Source: CALKJU01 sp046349355 (GTDB lineage Bacteria; Pseudomonadota; Alphaproteobacteria; Geminicoccales; Geminicoccaceae). Taken from it: 64,000 nt of DNA. Location: positions 1 through 64,000 of the forward strand of contig JAXMCM010000021.1 in NCBI GenBank assembly GCA_046349355.1, in the 5' to 3' direction. Position numbers and translations under genes: made by a program. Numbering within the stretch: the first letter of the stretch is position 1; every line of letters starts with the position of its first letter. A model generated the notes under the pieces. It did not search any database and had not been told where the DNA came from. It saw nothing but the letters and a program-made list of their open reading frames with translations. This document shows, piece by piece, positions 35,494 through 47,719 of the stretch.

Positions 35494-37425
35494 TCAGTCC
35501 TTCCACAGGTGGTTGGACGCGTACTTGAGGATCGTGTCGATGCTGTCCTCGTTGTAGCCTTGGGCGATGAGGTTCTCGACCATGGCGTCGTACTTCTGCT
35601 TCTGCTGCTCGTCGCGGGTGCGCGCCTTGGTGATGATCCGCGAGATGTCGCGCACCGAGTTCATCAGCTTCTTCTCGATCGCTTCCTTGAGCGGCTCGTA
35701 GGAGCTGTAGGCGACGCTCTCGCCGCGCCGGGTCGCCGACCAGAGATAGGCGATGACCTCCTGGCGGAAGCCGTCGGCGGCCGGGCCGATGATGGCGATC
35801 TGCTCCTCGATCGACTTCAGGAAGCCCTCGTCGGGCTGCATCTCGTCCTTGGTGACGGGATCGCGGACCCGGGACTTGGTGACGTAGGCCTCGGCGTGGT
35901 CGAGGTAGTTCTGGAAGAGGGTCTCGGCCTGGCCCTGGAAGCTGTAGACGAAGGCCTTGGTGATGTCGCGCTCGAGCAGCTCGAGATAGGCCTTGTGCAG
36001 GGTGTCCTGCAGGAACTCGAGGTAGCTCTTGCGCACGTCCTCGGGCAGGTCGGCTTCCTTGACCATGCCGATCAGCGCCTCGCGGACGTTGATCGGATGG
36101 ATCGAGCCGTCGTTCATGGTCAGCGCGGTGTCGAGCGCCTTCATGATGAAGCGCGTGCTGATCCCGAACTGGCCCTCGCGCTTGGCGTCGTCGCGCAGCT
36201 CGTGGACGGTGAGCTTCTTGGGCCGGCCCTTCTCGAGGACCTCCTCGCCATTGTAGATCTTGAGCTTGGTGACGAGGTCGCACTTCGGGGTCGGCTCGAG
36301 CCGCGACAGCACCGCGAACATGCTGGCGACCTCGAGGGTGTGCGGGGCGATGCTCGCCTCGAACTTCGAGCGCTGCAGGAACTTGCGGTAGATCTTGACC
36401 TCTTCGGAGAGGCGCAGGTTGTAGGGCACCTTGACCACGACGACGCGGTCGAGGATCGCCTCGTTGGTGTGGTCGGCCTTGAACTTCTGCCACTCCGCCT
36501 CGTTGCTGTGGGCGACGATGCAGGTGTCGACGTAGATGGTGCCGTGCCGCCCCGGGGCCGGCACGAACTTCTCCTGCGTCGCGGTGATCATGGTATGGAG
36601 GTACTCGGTCTCGTTCTTGAAGACCTCGATGAACTCCACCATCCCGCGGTTGCCGACGTTGAAGGCGCCGTTGAGCTCGAGCACGCGCGGGTCGCCCTCG
36701 GAGTAGCGGTCGAGCTTGGAGATGTCCTCCGAGCCGATCAGCACCGAGGTGTCCTGGTTGTTCGGATCGACCGGCGGGACGACGCCGATGCCGCGGCGGG
36801 CGCGGCGGCTGAACGAGACCGTGCGCACCGGCACGTTCTCGTAGCGGCCGGCGAACTCCTCCTTGAGGCGCCAGCGGCAGGTCGGGCACAGGTCGCCCTC
36901 GACCCGCACCCCCAGCATCTCCTCGAAGGCCGGGCGCAGGTGGCGCGGGATCAGATGCAGCGGCTGCTCCTGGATCGGGCAGCCGTCGATGGCGTAGATC
37001 GGCGGGACCTCCTCGAGACCGCGCTTGAGCCGCTCGACCAGCGAGCTCTTGCCGGAGCCGACCGGGCCCATGAGGTAGAGAACCTGGCGGCTCTCCTCGC
37101 CGCCCATCGCCGCGGAATGGAAGTAGCGCACGATCTTCTCGAGCGTGCGCTCCATGCCGAAGAACTCGTCCTTGAAGAAGTCGTAGATCTTGACCGGCTC
37201 TTCGCCGAACACCCGCTTCGCCCGCGGATCGGCCTCGATGTCGAGCTCGCGGACGCCGGGGCCGACGATCATGTCGTACATCCGCCGGTGCGCCAGCTGC
37301 CCGAGCTCGGGCTTCGCCTTCACCAGCTCCAGATAGTCGAGAAGGGTGCCCTGCCATTCGAGCTTCTGCCGCTCGATGCGGTCCTTCTCGATGAGGGCTG
37401 CGAAATCGATCGGCTCAACTCCCAT
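35494..37425 (-). CDS. prkA: PrkA serine protein kinase / AAA ATPase
   Basis: 643 residues, ATG at 37425 preceded by GAGGTG. The AAA-type Walker A is GPVGSGKSS (residues 120-128, Lys126), followed by a zinc-knuckle-like CPTC at 180-183 and the PrkA C-terminal kinase-like region (VYSFQGQAETLFQNYLDHAEAY). Length and sequence match PrkA/YeaG closely. PrkA phosphorylates proteins, and some homologues also show ATP-dependent protease activity; it is induced in nutrient stress. First gene of prkA-yeaH-(GNAT)-spoVR. The promoter must lie in the gap to 37956. Confidence 0.95.
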   Translation of the reverse strand: MGVEPIDFAALIEKDRIERQKLEWQGTLLDYLELVKAKPELGQLAHRRMYDMIVGPGVRELDIEADPRAKRVFGEEPVKIYDFFKDEFFGMERTLEKIVRYFHSAAMGGEESRQVLYLMGPVGSGKSSLVERLKRGLEEVPPIYAIDGCPIQEQPLHLIPRHLRPAFEEMLGVRVEGDLCPTCRWRLKEEFAGRYENVPVRTVSFSRRARRGIGVVPPVDPNNQDTSVLIGSEDISKLDRYSEGDPRVLELNGAFNVGNRGMVEFIEVFKNETEYLHTMITATQEKFVPAPGRHGTIYVDTCIVAHSNEAEWQKFKADHTNEAILDRVVVVKVPYNLRLSEEVKIYRKFLQRSKFEASIAPHTLEVASMFAVLSRLEPTPKCDLVTKLKIYNGEEVLEKGRPKKLTVHELRDDAKREGQFGISTRFIMKALDTALTMNDGSIHPINVREALIGMVKEADLPEDVRKSYLEFLQDTLHKAYLELLERDITKAFVYSFQGQAETLFQNYLDHAEAYVTKSRVRDPVTKDEMQPDEGFLKSIEEQIAIIGPAADGFRQEVIAYLWSATRRGESVAYSSYEPLKEAIEKKLMNSVRDISRIITKARTRDEQQKQKYDAMVENLIAQGYNEDSIDTILKYASNHLWKD

Positions 37426-37956
37426 GCTGACACCTCATGCCGTTGGCCTCGGATCCGCGCGACAAGCCTCCCCCGTCTCCACCGCAGATTAGATCATCGA
37501 ACTCTCCCCTTGGAAAGTTAAATCTATGTGTGTCGAGCCCAAAGCAAAGCCCTCCGACAGGAAAAACCGATGAGACAAAGTCGAGGTTGCAACAGCCGTG
37601 CTCGGCTATTGCGCTAGAAACAACACCTGACGCGGAAGACAATTGTGATTTTGTCGGATGCGACGGCGCAGCACCACGAGCGGAAGCCGGCTTGTTCTGG
37701 ACCGGCGTTCTTGGTTGTTGTGCGAGCGGGACGGTGGACCGACGGAGACGCGGCGGGGTCGAACCGATCGGTGGCCGTTCGAACGGGATCCGGTTCGATG
37801 CAAGCCGATCATAGGGAGACGGGTTCCCGCTGTCACGCACGGTACCCAAGCAGGATGCATGCCATCGCCGCATCGTGACATGGCTGCGACGGGTTGAGCC
37901 GGGCGCGGGCTGCACCTAAGGTCCGCCGCGCTCTTGGGCTGTCCGGCGGGGGACCG
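37426..37956. other. 531-base intergenic region between divergent prkA and aldolase genes
   Basis: No credible gene on either strand. The prkA-proximal third is the lowest-GC stretch of this part of the window and probably holds the prkA promoter, although I found no good match to the EcfG stress consensus. The aldolase-proximal part contains the TCGAAC dyad cluster at 37759-37798. Length is unusual for this compact genome. Confidence 0.55.
37759..37798. promoter_or_regulatory. Cluster of TCGAAC-type dyads upstream of the aldolase gene
   Basis: TCGAACCG (37759-37766) and CGGTTCGA (37791-37798) are exact inverted repeats. Between them is the perfect 12-base palindrome CCGTTCGAACGG (37775-37786). 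Three related copies in 40 bases look like a repressor binding array or a looped operator for a sugar-responsive regulator. The regulator gene is not in the window. Confidence 0.35.
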
Positions 37957-38739
37957 ATGAACAACGTGCTGAAGCGGCGGCTGCAGGCCGGCGACCGGCT
38001 GTACGGCGTCTGGCTGGGCTCGGCCAGCCCGACCATGGCCGAGCTGCTCGGCTGGGCCGGCTACGACTTCGCCATCATCGACCAGGAGCACGGTGCCGGC
38101 AGCCTCGGCGACGCCATCGACATGATGCGGGCCCTGGCCGCCACCGGCTGCCCGGCGATCGTCCGGGTTCCCTGGAACGACCAGGTCTACCTCAAGCGGA
38201 TCCTCGACGCCGGCGCCGAATCGATCATGGTGCCGATGGTCGAGACGCCGGAGGAGGCGGCCGCCGCCGTCGCCGCCTGCCGCTACCCGCCGGCCGGACG
38301 GCGCGGCTACGCGGCCCCGGCGATGCGCTGCTCGCGCTACGGGTTCATCCCCGACTACCTCGCGCGCTCGAGCGACGAGCTGATGCTCATCGCGCAGATC
38401 GAGAGTGCCGCGGCGGTCAAGCAGGCCGAGGCCATCGCCCGCACCGACGGCGTCGACACCGTGCTGATCGGCGTCAACGACCTCGGCGGCTCGATCGGCC
38501 GGCTGGAGCAGCTCGACAAGCCGGACGTGCGCGCCCTGGTCGAGGAGGCCGAGGCCGCCATCCGCCGCGCCGGCAAGCCGCTGTCGACGGTGCCGACCAG
38601 CGGTGCCGGCACGCTCGAGCTGTTCGCCAAGGGCTACCAGCTGGTGGCCGGGGCCGGCGACACGACGCTCCTGCGCGAGGCCGCCAAGGCCGATCTCGCG
38701 CGGATCCGGGCCGGGATGCCCGGCGGCCAGGCCTACTGA
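37957..38739 (+). CDS. HpcH/HpaI family aldolase (2-keto-3-deoxy sugar acid aldolase type)
   Basis: 260 residues, ATG at 37957 after GGGGGA. Class II aldolase landmarks of the HpaI/RhmA/GarL fold are clear: FAIIDQEHGAGSLGD (catalytic His and acid), IVRVPWNDQVYLKRILDAGAESIMVP in part, MVETPEEA, and IAQIESAAAV with the metal-binding Glu. These enzymes split 2-keto-3-deoxy acids into pyruvate and an aldehyde. The neighbouring sugar dehydrogenase supports a sugar-acid substrate. The stop overlaps the probable CTG start of the permease gene. Confidence 0.88.
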   Translation: MNNVLKRRLQAGDRLYGVWLGSASPTMAELLGWAGYDFAIIDQEHGAGSLGDAIDMMRALAATGCPAIVRVPWNDQVYLKRILDAGAESIMVPMVETPEEAAAAVAACRYPPAGRRGYAAPAMRCSRYGFIPDYLARSSDELMLIAQIESAAAVKQAEAIARTDGVDTVLIGVNDLGGSIGRLEQLDKPDVRALVEEAEAAIRRAGKPLSTVPTSGAGTLELFAKGYQLVAGAGDTTLLREAAKADLARIRAGMPGGQAY

Positions 38740-40031
38740 CCCGACTCGTCCTTCTCCTCCTCCTGCTGCTCCCGGGCGGGGCCGGCCTCGCCCGGGCCGA
38801 CGAGGCGTCGCGCCTGTGCCGCGAGCTGCTGCCGGTGTTCGCCGATACGCCCGGCCCCTTGCGCGAGGCCCGGCAGGACGAGGGCGATGCCCGGCCCTGG
38901 GCCGTCCGGCTCGACTGGCAGGACGGCTGGATGGTCTGCTGGTTCGTGCCGCGTGCCGAGGCCGGTGGCGGCACGCAGCTGCATGCCGTCGACAGCAGCC
39001 GCTACGGCCACCTCAGCCGCTACGACGTGCAGCAGGCCTTCAAGATGCGCCGCGTCCAGGGCTACGGCCACCAGGCGTTCGTGGCGGCGCCGGCCTGGCG
39101 CATCGCGCTGCTCTACCTGCTGCAGCAGCTGCTCAACGCGATCAGCCTCGGCTGCGTCTACGCCCTGCTCGCCGTCGGCTACACCCTGGTCTACGGCATC
39201 ACCGGCGTCATCAACTTCGCCTACGGCCCGCTCTACACGATGGGCGCCTTCGTGCTGGTGGCGAGCTGGGGCGGCTGGGGAATGGCCGCCGGGCTCGCCG
39301 GCGGCCTCGTCCTCGCCCTGGCCTGGGCGGCGCTGACCGGCGCCGCCGCCGGCTTCGGCATGGCGAGCTGGGTCTTCCGCCCGCTCGGTACCGCCCGGTC
39401 GGGCGTGGCGCTGATCGCCGCCATCGGGCTGGCCATCGCCCTGCAGGAATGGATCCGCCTCGCCCAGGGGCCGCGCACCCGCTACGTGCTGGTCGGCCGC
39501 GACACGACCTGGCCGCTGCTGCAGGGCCTGGGCTTCGACGTCGTCCTGAGCAAGGGGCACGTCGCCATCGGCCTCGCCACCCTCGGCATCGGCCTGCTGC
39601 TGTGGTGGCTGCAGATGCGCACGCGCTTCGGGCGGGCGCAGCGGGCCATCGCCCAGGACCGCGGCATGGCGGCCCTGCTCGGCATCGATGTCGACAGGAC
39701 GGTCGCCGTGACCTTCGCCGTGGGCGGTGCGCTGGCCGGGATCGCCGGCATGTTCGCGGCGGCTCAGTACGGTGTGGTCACCTTCCGGATGGGGACGCTG
39801 GTGGCGCTGAAGGCGCTGACCGCCGCCCTGCTCGGCGGGATCGGCTCTCTGCCGGGGGCCGCGCTCGGTGGGGCGCTGGTGGCGCTCGTCGAGGTGCTGG
39901 CGGCCGCCTACGTCGCGTCCGAGTGGAAGGACGTCGCCGTGTTCGCCGTGCTGGTGCTGGTCCTCGTCTTCCGGCCGCGCGGGCTGCTTGGCGGGCGGGC
40001 AACGGCGGGCGACGCGCGCATGGCGCCGTGA
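38736..40031 (+). CDS. LivH-type branched-chain ABC permease with an N-terminal signal peptide and periplasmic segment; probable CTG start
   Basis: 431 residues if it starts at CTG 38736, overlapping the aldolase stop (CTGA). The next conventional start, GTG 38835, would cut off a good signal peptide (TRLVLLLLLLLPGGAGLARA). About 90 residues of periplasmic-type sequence with two Cys follow, then the LivH permease with eight or so helices (NAISLGCVYALLAVGYTLVYG, GVINFAYGPLYTMGAFVL, AIAQDRGMAALLGIDVDRTV). LivM, LivG, LivF and a binding protein are absent nearby, so it is an orphan. N-terminal extensions are known in UrtB-like permeases. Ligand unknown; a sugar acid would fit the context. Confidence 0.75.
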   Translation: MTRLVLLLLLLLPGGAGLARADEASRLCRELLPVFADTPGPLREARQDEGDARPWAVRLDWQDGWMVCWFVPRAEAGGGTQLHAVDSSRYGHLSRYDVQQAFKMRRVQGYGHQAFVAAPAWRIALLYLLQQLLNAISLGCVYALLAVGYTLVYGITGVINFAYGPLYTMGAFVLVASWGGWGMAAGLAGGLVLALAWAALTGAAAGFGMASWVFRPLGTARSGVALIAAIGLAIALQEWIRLAQGPRTRYVLVGRDTTWPLLQGLGFDVVLSKGHVAIGLATLGIGLLLWWLQMRTRFGRAQRAIAQDRGMAALLGIDVDRTVAVTFAVGGALAGIAGMFAAAQYGVVTFRMGTLVALKALTAALLGGIGSLPGAALGGALVALVEVLAAAYVASEWKDVAVFAVLVLVLVFRPRGLLGGRATAGDARMAP

Positions 40032-40102
40032 GCGGGCTCGCGATTGTGCCGGCGGAACGGGAGCGCTAAGTGCCTGCCCCACCAGAAACCGGAGGCCCCG
40101 CC

Positions 40103-40870
40103 ATGTCCAGCACCGCGATCTACCCGAGCCTGAAGGGCAAAGCCGTCTTCGTCAGCGGCGGCGGCTCCGGCATCGGCGCCTCGATCGTCGAGCACTTCTG
40201 CGCGCAGGGCTCGAAGGTGGCCTTCTGCGACATCGACGAGGCGGCCAGCAACGCGCTCGTCGAGCAGATCGCCGCGGCCGGCCACGCCAAGCCGGTCTTC
40301 TTCAAGTGCGACCTGCGCGACATCGGCCAGCTGCGCGCCACCATCGAGGCCGCGGCCAAGGCCGTGGGGCCGATCACGGTGCTGGTCAACAACGCCGCCC
40401 GCGACGACCGGCATGCCGTCGAGACCGTGACGCCGGAGTACTGGGACGAGCGGTTCGCCGTGAACCTCAAGCACCAGTTCTTCGCGGCCCAGGCCGTCTG
40501 GCCGATGATGAAGGCGGCCGGCGGCGGCTCGATCGTCAATTTCGGCTCGACCAGCTGGATGGTCGGCCAGGGCGGCATGCCGGCCTATACCACCGCCAAG
40601 TCGGCGGTGGCCGGGCTCACCCGCTCGCTCGCCCGCGACTTCGGGCCCGACAACATCCGGGTCAACTGCGTCGCCCCCGGCTGGATCATGACCGAGCGGC
40701 AGAAGAGCAAGTGGCTGACGCCCGAGGGCGAGCAGGAGCTGCTCAAGCGGCAGTGCCTGAAGCGCCAGCTGCAGCCGTCGGAGATGGCGAAGATCGTGCT
40801 GTTCCTCGCCAGCGACGACAGCTCGGCCATGACCAACCAGACCTACGTCGCCGACGGCGGCTGGGTGTAG
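40103..40870 (+). CDS. Short-chain dehydrogenase, D-xylose 1-dehydrogenase-like
   Basis: 255 residues, ATG at 40103 with GGAGG at 40091-40095. Classical SDR features: GGGSGIG cofactor loop with a downstream Asp-Ile-Asp (FCDIDEAAS) that favours NAD, NNAARDDRH, and YTTAKSAV with the catalytic Tyr and Lys. The opening IYPSLKGK, the NNA-x-DDRH motif, YWDERFAVNLKH and the end QCLKRQLQPSEMAKIVLFLASDD (in part) closely resemble the NAD-dependent xylose dehydrogenase XylB of Caulobacter from memory. It would oxidise an aldopentose to its lactone. Probably cotranscribed with the aldolase and permease. Confidence 0.85.
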   Translation: MSSTAIYPSLKGKAVFVSGGGSGIGASIVEHFCAQGSKVAFCDIDEAASNALVEQIAAAGHAKPVFFKCDLRDIGQLRATIEAAAKAVGPITVLVNNAARDDRHAVETVTPEYWDERFAVNLKHQFFAAQAVWPMMKAAGGGSIVNFGSTSWMVGQGGMPAYTTAKSAVAGLTRSLARDFGPDNIRVNCVAPGWIMTERQKSKWLTPEGEQELLKRQCLKRQLQPSEMAKIVLFLASDDSSAMTNQTYVADGGWV

Positions 40871-40924
40871 GAGGCCACCGGCGAGGCCCACCGCGCTCGA
40901 GGCGGGGCGGGCCGGCCGGAAGGC

Positions 40925-41749
40925 TCAGAGGACGAAGTCGGTGCGGTCGAGCGAGCCGCCGCCGCTCTGGACGAGGATCTCGGCTTCCGCCGCGGCGTCG
41001 GCGTCGGTGTTCAGCTGGATGATCCGCTGCGCGGAATCCGCCGGGTTCTGGATGATGCGGATCTGTGCCGCCGCGGTGAACGCGGCGCCGGCGGCGACGA
41101 AGGTCGACGAGAACGGCTGATTGTCGGCCAAGCCCGTGTTGGCGTCGATCCCCCACAGGTCGATCGTGTCCTGGGCGGTCACCAGGGTGTCGTCGAACTG
41201 GACGATCACGTCGCGTCCGGCGCCGACCGCAGTCTCGCTGGTCAGGTTGAACTTGAAGATGTCGCCGACGATCACGACCAGTCCGGTCGAGCCGCCGTTG
41301 CCGTCGAGCCTGTCCGTCCCATTGCCTCCGGTGAGCGTGTCGACGCCCGCGGCCCCGGAGAGGGTATCGTTGCCAGCCTCCCCGAAGAGCTCGTCGTTGC
41401 CGTTTCCGCCGTTCAGCGAGTCGTTGTCGTCGTCGCCTTCGAGGTCGTCGTTGCCATCGCCGCCCTCGAGGACATCGTTGCCGTCACCACCACCCAAGGT
41501 GTCGTTGCCCTCGGCGGCGTCGAGGAAATCGTTGCCGTTCCCTCCGAAGACGTAGTCGTTGCCGCCACCGCCATCGATGCCGTCGTTGCCATTGCCCCCG
41601 TAAAGGCTGTCGTTGCCCGATCCGCCGGAGATCACGTCATTGCCGTTACCGCCGGTCAGCGTGTCGCGGCCGCCGTAGCCGAACATGGCGTCGTCGGCGT
41701 TGCCGCCGAGATAAGTGTTGTCAGCCGAGTTTCCCTGGATCAGTGCCAC
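40925..41749 (-). CDS. RTX calcium-binding repeat protein, downstream copy of a tandem pair
   Basis: 274 residues from a GTG at 41749 with GGGAG nine bases upstream. Residues ~10-150 are RTX nonapeptides (GGNGNDVISGGSGND and similar). The C-terminal ~110 residues form a non-repeat domain (VGAGRDVIVQFDD, AQDTIDLWGIDANTG, RIIQLNTDADAAAEAEILVQ) that is clearly shared with the neighbouring gene at 41963. It ends LDRTDFVL, a typical RTX secretion tail. The domain resembles the M10/serralysin C-terminal region, but no protease domain is present. Confidence 0.82.
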   Translation of the reverse strand: MALIQGNSADNTYLGGNADDAMFGYGGRDTLTGGNGNDVISGGSGNDSLYGGNGNDGIDGGGGNDYVFGGNGNDFLDAAEGNDTLGGGDGNDVLEGGDGNDDLEGDDDNDSLNGGNGNDELFGEAGNDTLSGAAGVDTLTGGNGTDRLDGNGGSTGLVVIVGDIFKFNLTSETAVGAGRDVIVQFDDTLVTAQDTIDLWGIDANTGLADNQPFSSTFVAAGAAFTAAAQIRIIQNPADSAQRIIQLNTDADAAAEAEILVQSGGGSLDRTDFVL

Positions 41750-41962
41750 GACGTTCAACTCCCTGTCGGTGGGGCGGAAAGAGTCCGCGCCCGGTTGTTT
41801 CCTTCGGGTTCGCCATTCGCCGGTCGTCGAAGCCTGCGGTCCGCACCTGCCGGGTACACCATGCCCCGATGTCCGGTCTTTGCAGGAACAGGCGCCTTCC
41901 AGGGTGCTCGACGAGCCCATATCCTCTTCGGTTCAGGCCGTACTACTCGCTCGGAGGTCGAG

Positions 41963-43045
41963 TCATCTTGCGGCCCGCCCATGGGTTGCGGCGAGTTCGG
42001 GATTGTCCGGGCAGCGGACCGGCGCCGATGTTCTGGCCACGCTCCAGACGTTGTTGTCGCACTTGCCGGCGCAGTCGAGCCGCTGGCGAAGGACGCGCAC
42101 GCATCGCCCGGACCAACGGGATGCCTGCACGTTGCGATGCGTGGCCGGGACGGACGTGCGGTGTCGAGCCGGTGCGACAGTGAGAATCCGCGTCCACGCA
42201 TTGCGGGCGGGCGTGGCAGCGAGAAATCGCGAAGTCGCCGAACGAATGCCGTTGCTGGCCTGCACGAGGATTTCCGCCTCAACCGCCGCGTCGCCGTCGG
42301 TGTTGAGCTGGATGATCTTCTCCGTGCTGCCGGCGCCGTTCGGGACGATGCGGATCTGGCGCGGAGCGGTGAAGCTGTCGCCGATGGAGAGGAACGTCGA
42401 CTGGAAGGATTGGTCGCCCGCCGCGCCGCTGTTGGCGTCGATACCCGAAAGGTCGATCAGATCCTGGGCAGCCAGCGACGCCGAGTCGTCGAACTGGACA
42501 ATGATGTCGCGGCCGGCGCCCACGCCGGTGTCGTTGATGCTGTCGTAGCGGAAGACGTCGCCGACGATGGTGACGACGCCGACCGAGCCGCCATTGCCGT
42601 TCAGCGTGTCGGCACCAACGCCGCCGACCAGCGTGTCGGTGCCGGCAGCGCCCGCCAGGCTGTCTAGGGCGTCGCCGCCAAGAATCGTGTCGTTGCCGTT
42701 GCCACCGTTGACCGAATCGCTGTTGGAGTCGGCCGAGATCCAGTCGTTGCCGTCACCGCCATCGACGACATCGTTGCCGCCGCTGCAGCTGATGGTGTCA
42801 TTGCCCTGCTCGCCGTCCATCCGGTCAGCGCCATCGCCACCGTACAGGCCGTCGTCGCCGGACCCACCGTCGAGGGTGTCCGCGCCGTTGCCGCCATACA
42901 GCTGATCGATCCCACCACCGCCGGACATCACGTCGTTGCCGTTGCCGCTCGTCAGCCGGTCGTTGCCGCCGAGGCCGAAGATCACATCGTCGGCATTGCC
43001 GCCGTCCAGGGTATCGTTCCCGGACGAGCCAATCAGGATCGTCAT
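41963..43045 (-). CDS. RTX calcium-binding repeat protein, upstream copy, with an aberrant C-terminus
   Basis: 360 residues, ATG at 43045. RTX repeats cover residues 1-150 and are followed by the same C-terminal domain as its neighbour (VGAGRDIIVQFDD, DLIDLSGIDANSG, IIQLNTDGDAAVEAEILVQ). After residue ~275, where the neighbour ends in DRTDFVL and a stop, this copy reads SATSRFLAATP and runs on for about 86 residues of Arg/Cys-rich sequence unlike any RTX tail. The stop and the secretion-type end appear lost by mutation, so export may fail. It may be a decaying gene. Confidence 0.72.
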   Translation of the reverse strand: MTILIGSSGNDTLDGGNADDVIFGLGGNDRLTSGNGNDVMSGGGGIDQLYGGNGADTLDGGSGDDGLYGGDGADRMDGEQGNDTISCSGGNDVVDGGDGNDWISADSNSDSVNGGNGNDTILGGDALDSLAGAAGTDTLVGGVGADTLNGNGGSVGVVTIVGDVFRYDSINDTGVGAGRDIIVQFDDSASLAAQDLIDLSGIDANSGAAGDQSFQSTFLSIGDSFTAPRQIRIVPNGAGSTEKIIQLNTDGDAAVEAEILVQASNGIRSATSRFLAATPARNAWTRILTVAPARHRTSVPATHRNVQASRWSGRCVRVLRQRLDCAGKCDNNVWSVARTSAPVRCPDNPELAATHGRAAR

Positions 43046-43292
43046 GACGCCGCTCTCCCCCGCGGGACTCCGGCGCTCGGCCGGGTCCTCCTGTTATTGT
43101 CGCGACGCCGAAGCGCCTCGTGCGGTTCCGCAAGGGAAACGATCGGGCGAGCCTGCCTCGCCGCTTCAGCGCTAACAGCGTGACGCCGCGTCGGCAATAC
43201 TGCTCTGAGGAAGCCGTTGTATTCTCAATCGTCAATCAACAGTGCGAGCACGCAGGGCAACTTCAAGTTGCCCTACGCCTGTCGATCTGCCG

Positions 43293-46795
<3,503 letters not shown>

Positions 46796-46799
<4 letters not shown>

Positions 46800-47719
46800 G
46801 CGGCGGCCGGCACCGGCACGGCGACGCCCAGCAGGCGCAGCAGCGCCTGCGGCAGCTCGGCCCGGTTGAGCGCGTACACGTGCAGCTTGTTCAGCCCCTC
46901 GCCGGCGAGGCGGCGGCACTGCTCGACGACGACGCTGGCGGCGACCATGGCGTGCAGCTGCGACTTCTCGTCGACGCCGTCGAACAGCCCCTCCAGCCAG
47001 GGCGGGATCGAGGCGCCGCAGGCATTGCTGAAGCGCTTGATCTGGCTGAAGGCATGGATCGGCATGATGCCCGGCACGAACTCCTGCTCGATGCCGGCGA
47101 TCCGCAGCGCGTCGCGGAAGCGCAGGATGCGGTCGGTGTCGAAGCAGTACTGGCCGATCAGGCGGTCCGCACCGGCGTCGACCTTGCGCTTGAGATGGTC
47201 GAGGTCGGCCAGCGGGCTGCCGGCCTCGGGATGGACCTCGGGATAGCAGCCGACGCTGATCTCGAAGGGGGCGATGCGCTTGAGGCCGGCGACGAGGTCG
47301 CTGGCGAAGGCGTAGCCGTCGGCGCGCGGCTCGTAGCGGTCGCCGACCTTGGGCGGATCGCCGCGCAGGGCGACGATGTGGCGGATGCCGTTGTCCCAGT
47401 AGCGGCGGGCGATGGCGTCGACGCCCTCGCAGGACGAGGCGGCGCAGGTCAGGTGCGCCGCCACGGGCAGCCCGAAGCGGTCGCGGATGCCCAGCACGAG
47501 CGGATAGGTGCCGTCCTGGCCGCCGCCGCCGGCGCCGCAGGTCACCGAGATGAAGCGCGGCTTGGCGGCGGTGAACAGCTGCAGATTCTGCCAGAGCCGG
47601 GCCTCGGCCTCGGGCGACTTCGGCGGGAAGACCTCGATCGACAGCTCGACCGGTGGCAGGCTCGCCCCGAACCAGGCGCCGGTGTGGGCGGCGTGGCTCG
47701 TCGTGGGGTCGGCACTCAT
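46796..47719 (-). CDS. metF: 5,10-methylenetetrahydrofolate reductase
   Basis: 307 residues, ATG at 47719 with AGGAG upstream and overlapping the regulator's stop. MTHFR motifs: LSIEVFPPKSPEAE with the catalytic Glu, FISVTCGAGG, HLTCAASSCEGVDA, IVALRGDPPK, and the barrel end VPGIMPIHAFSQIKRF. It is an FAD enzyme producing 5-methyltetrahydrofolate, the methyl donor used by MetH encoded next. The three-gene unit regulator-metF-metH has overlapping ends throughout, so expression is tightly coupled. Confidence 0.95.

Noticed and set aside
37426..37956. EcfG-type stress promoter (GGAAC-N16/17-CGTT) for prkA or the aldolase
   Set aside because: No spacing-correct match was found on either strand in this gap.
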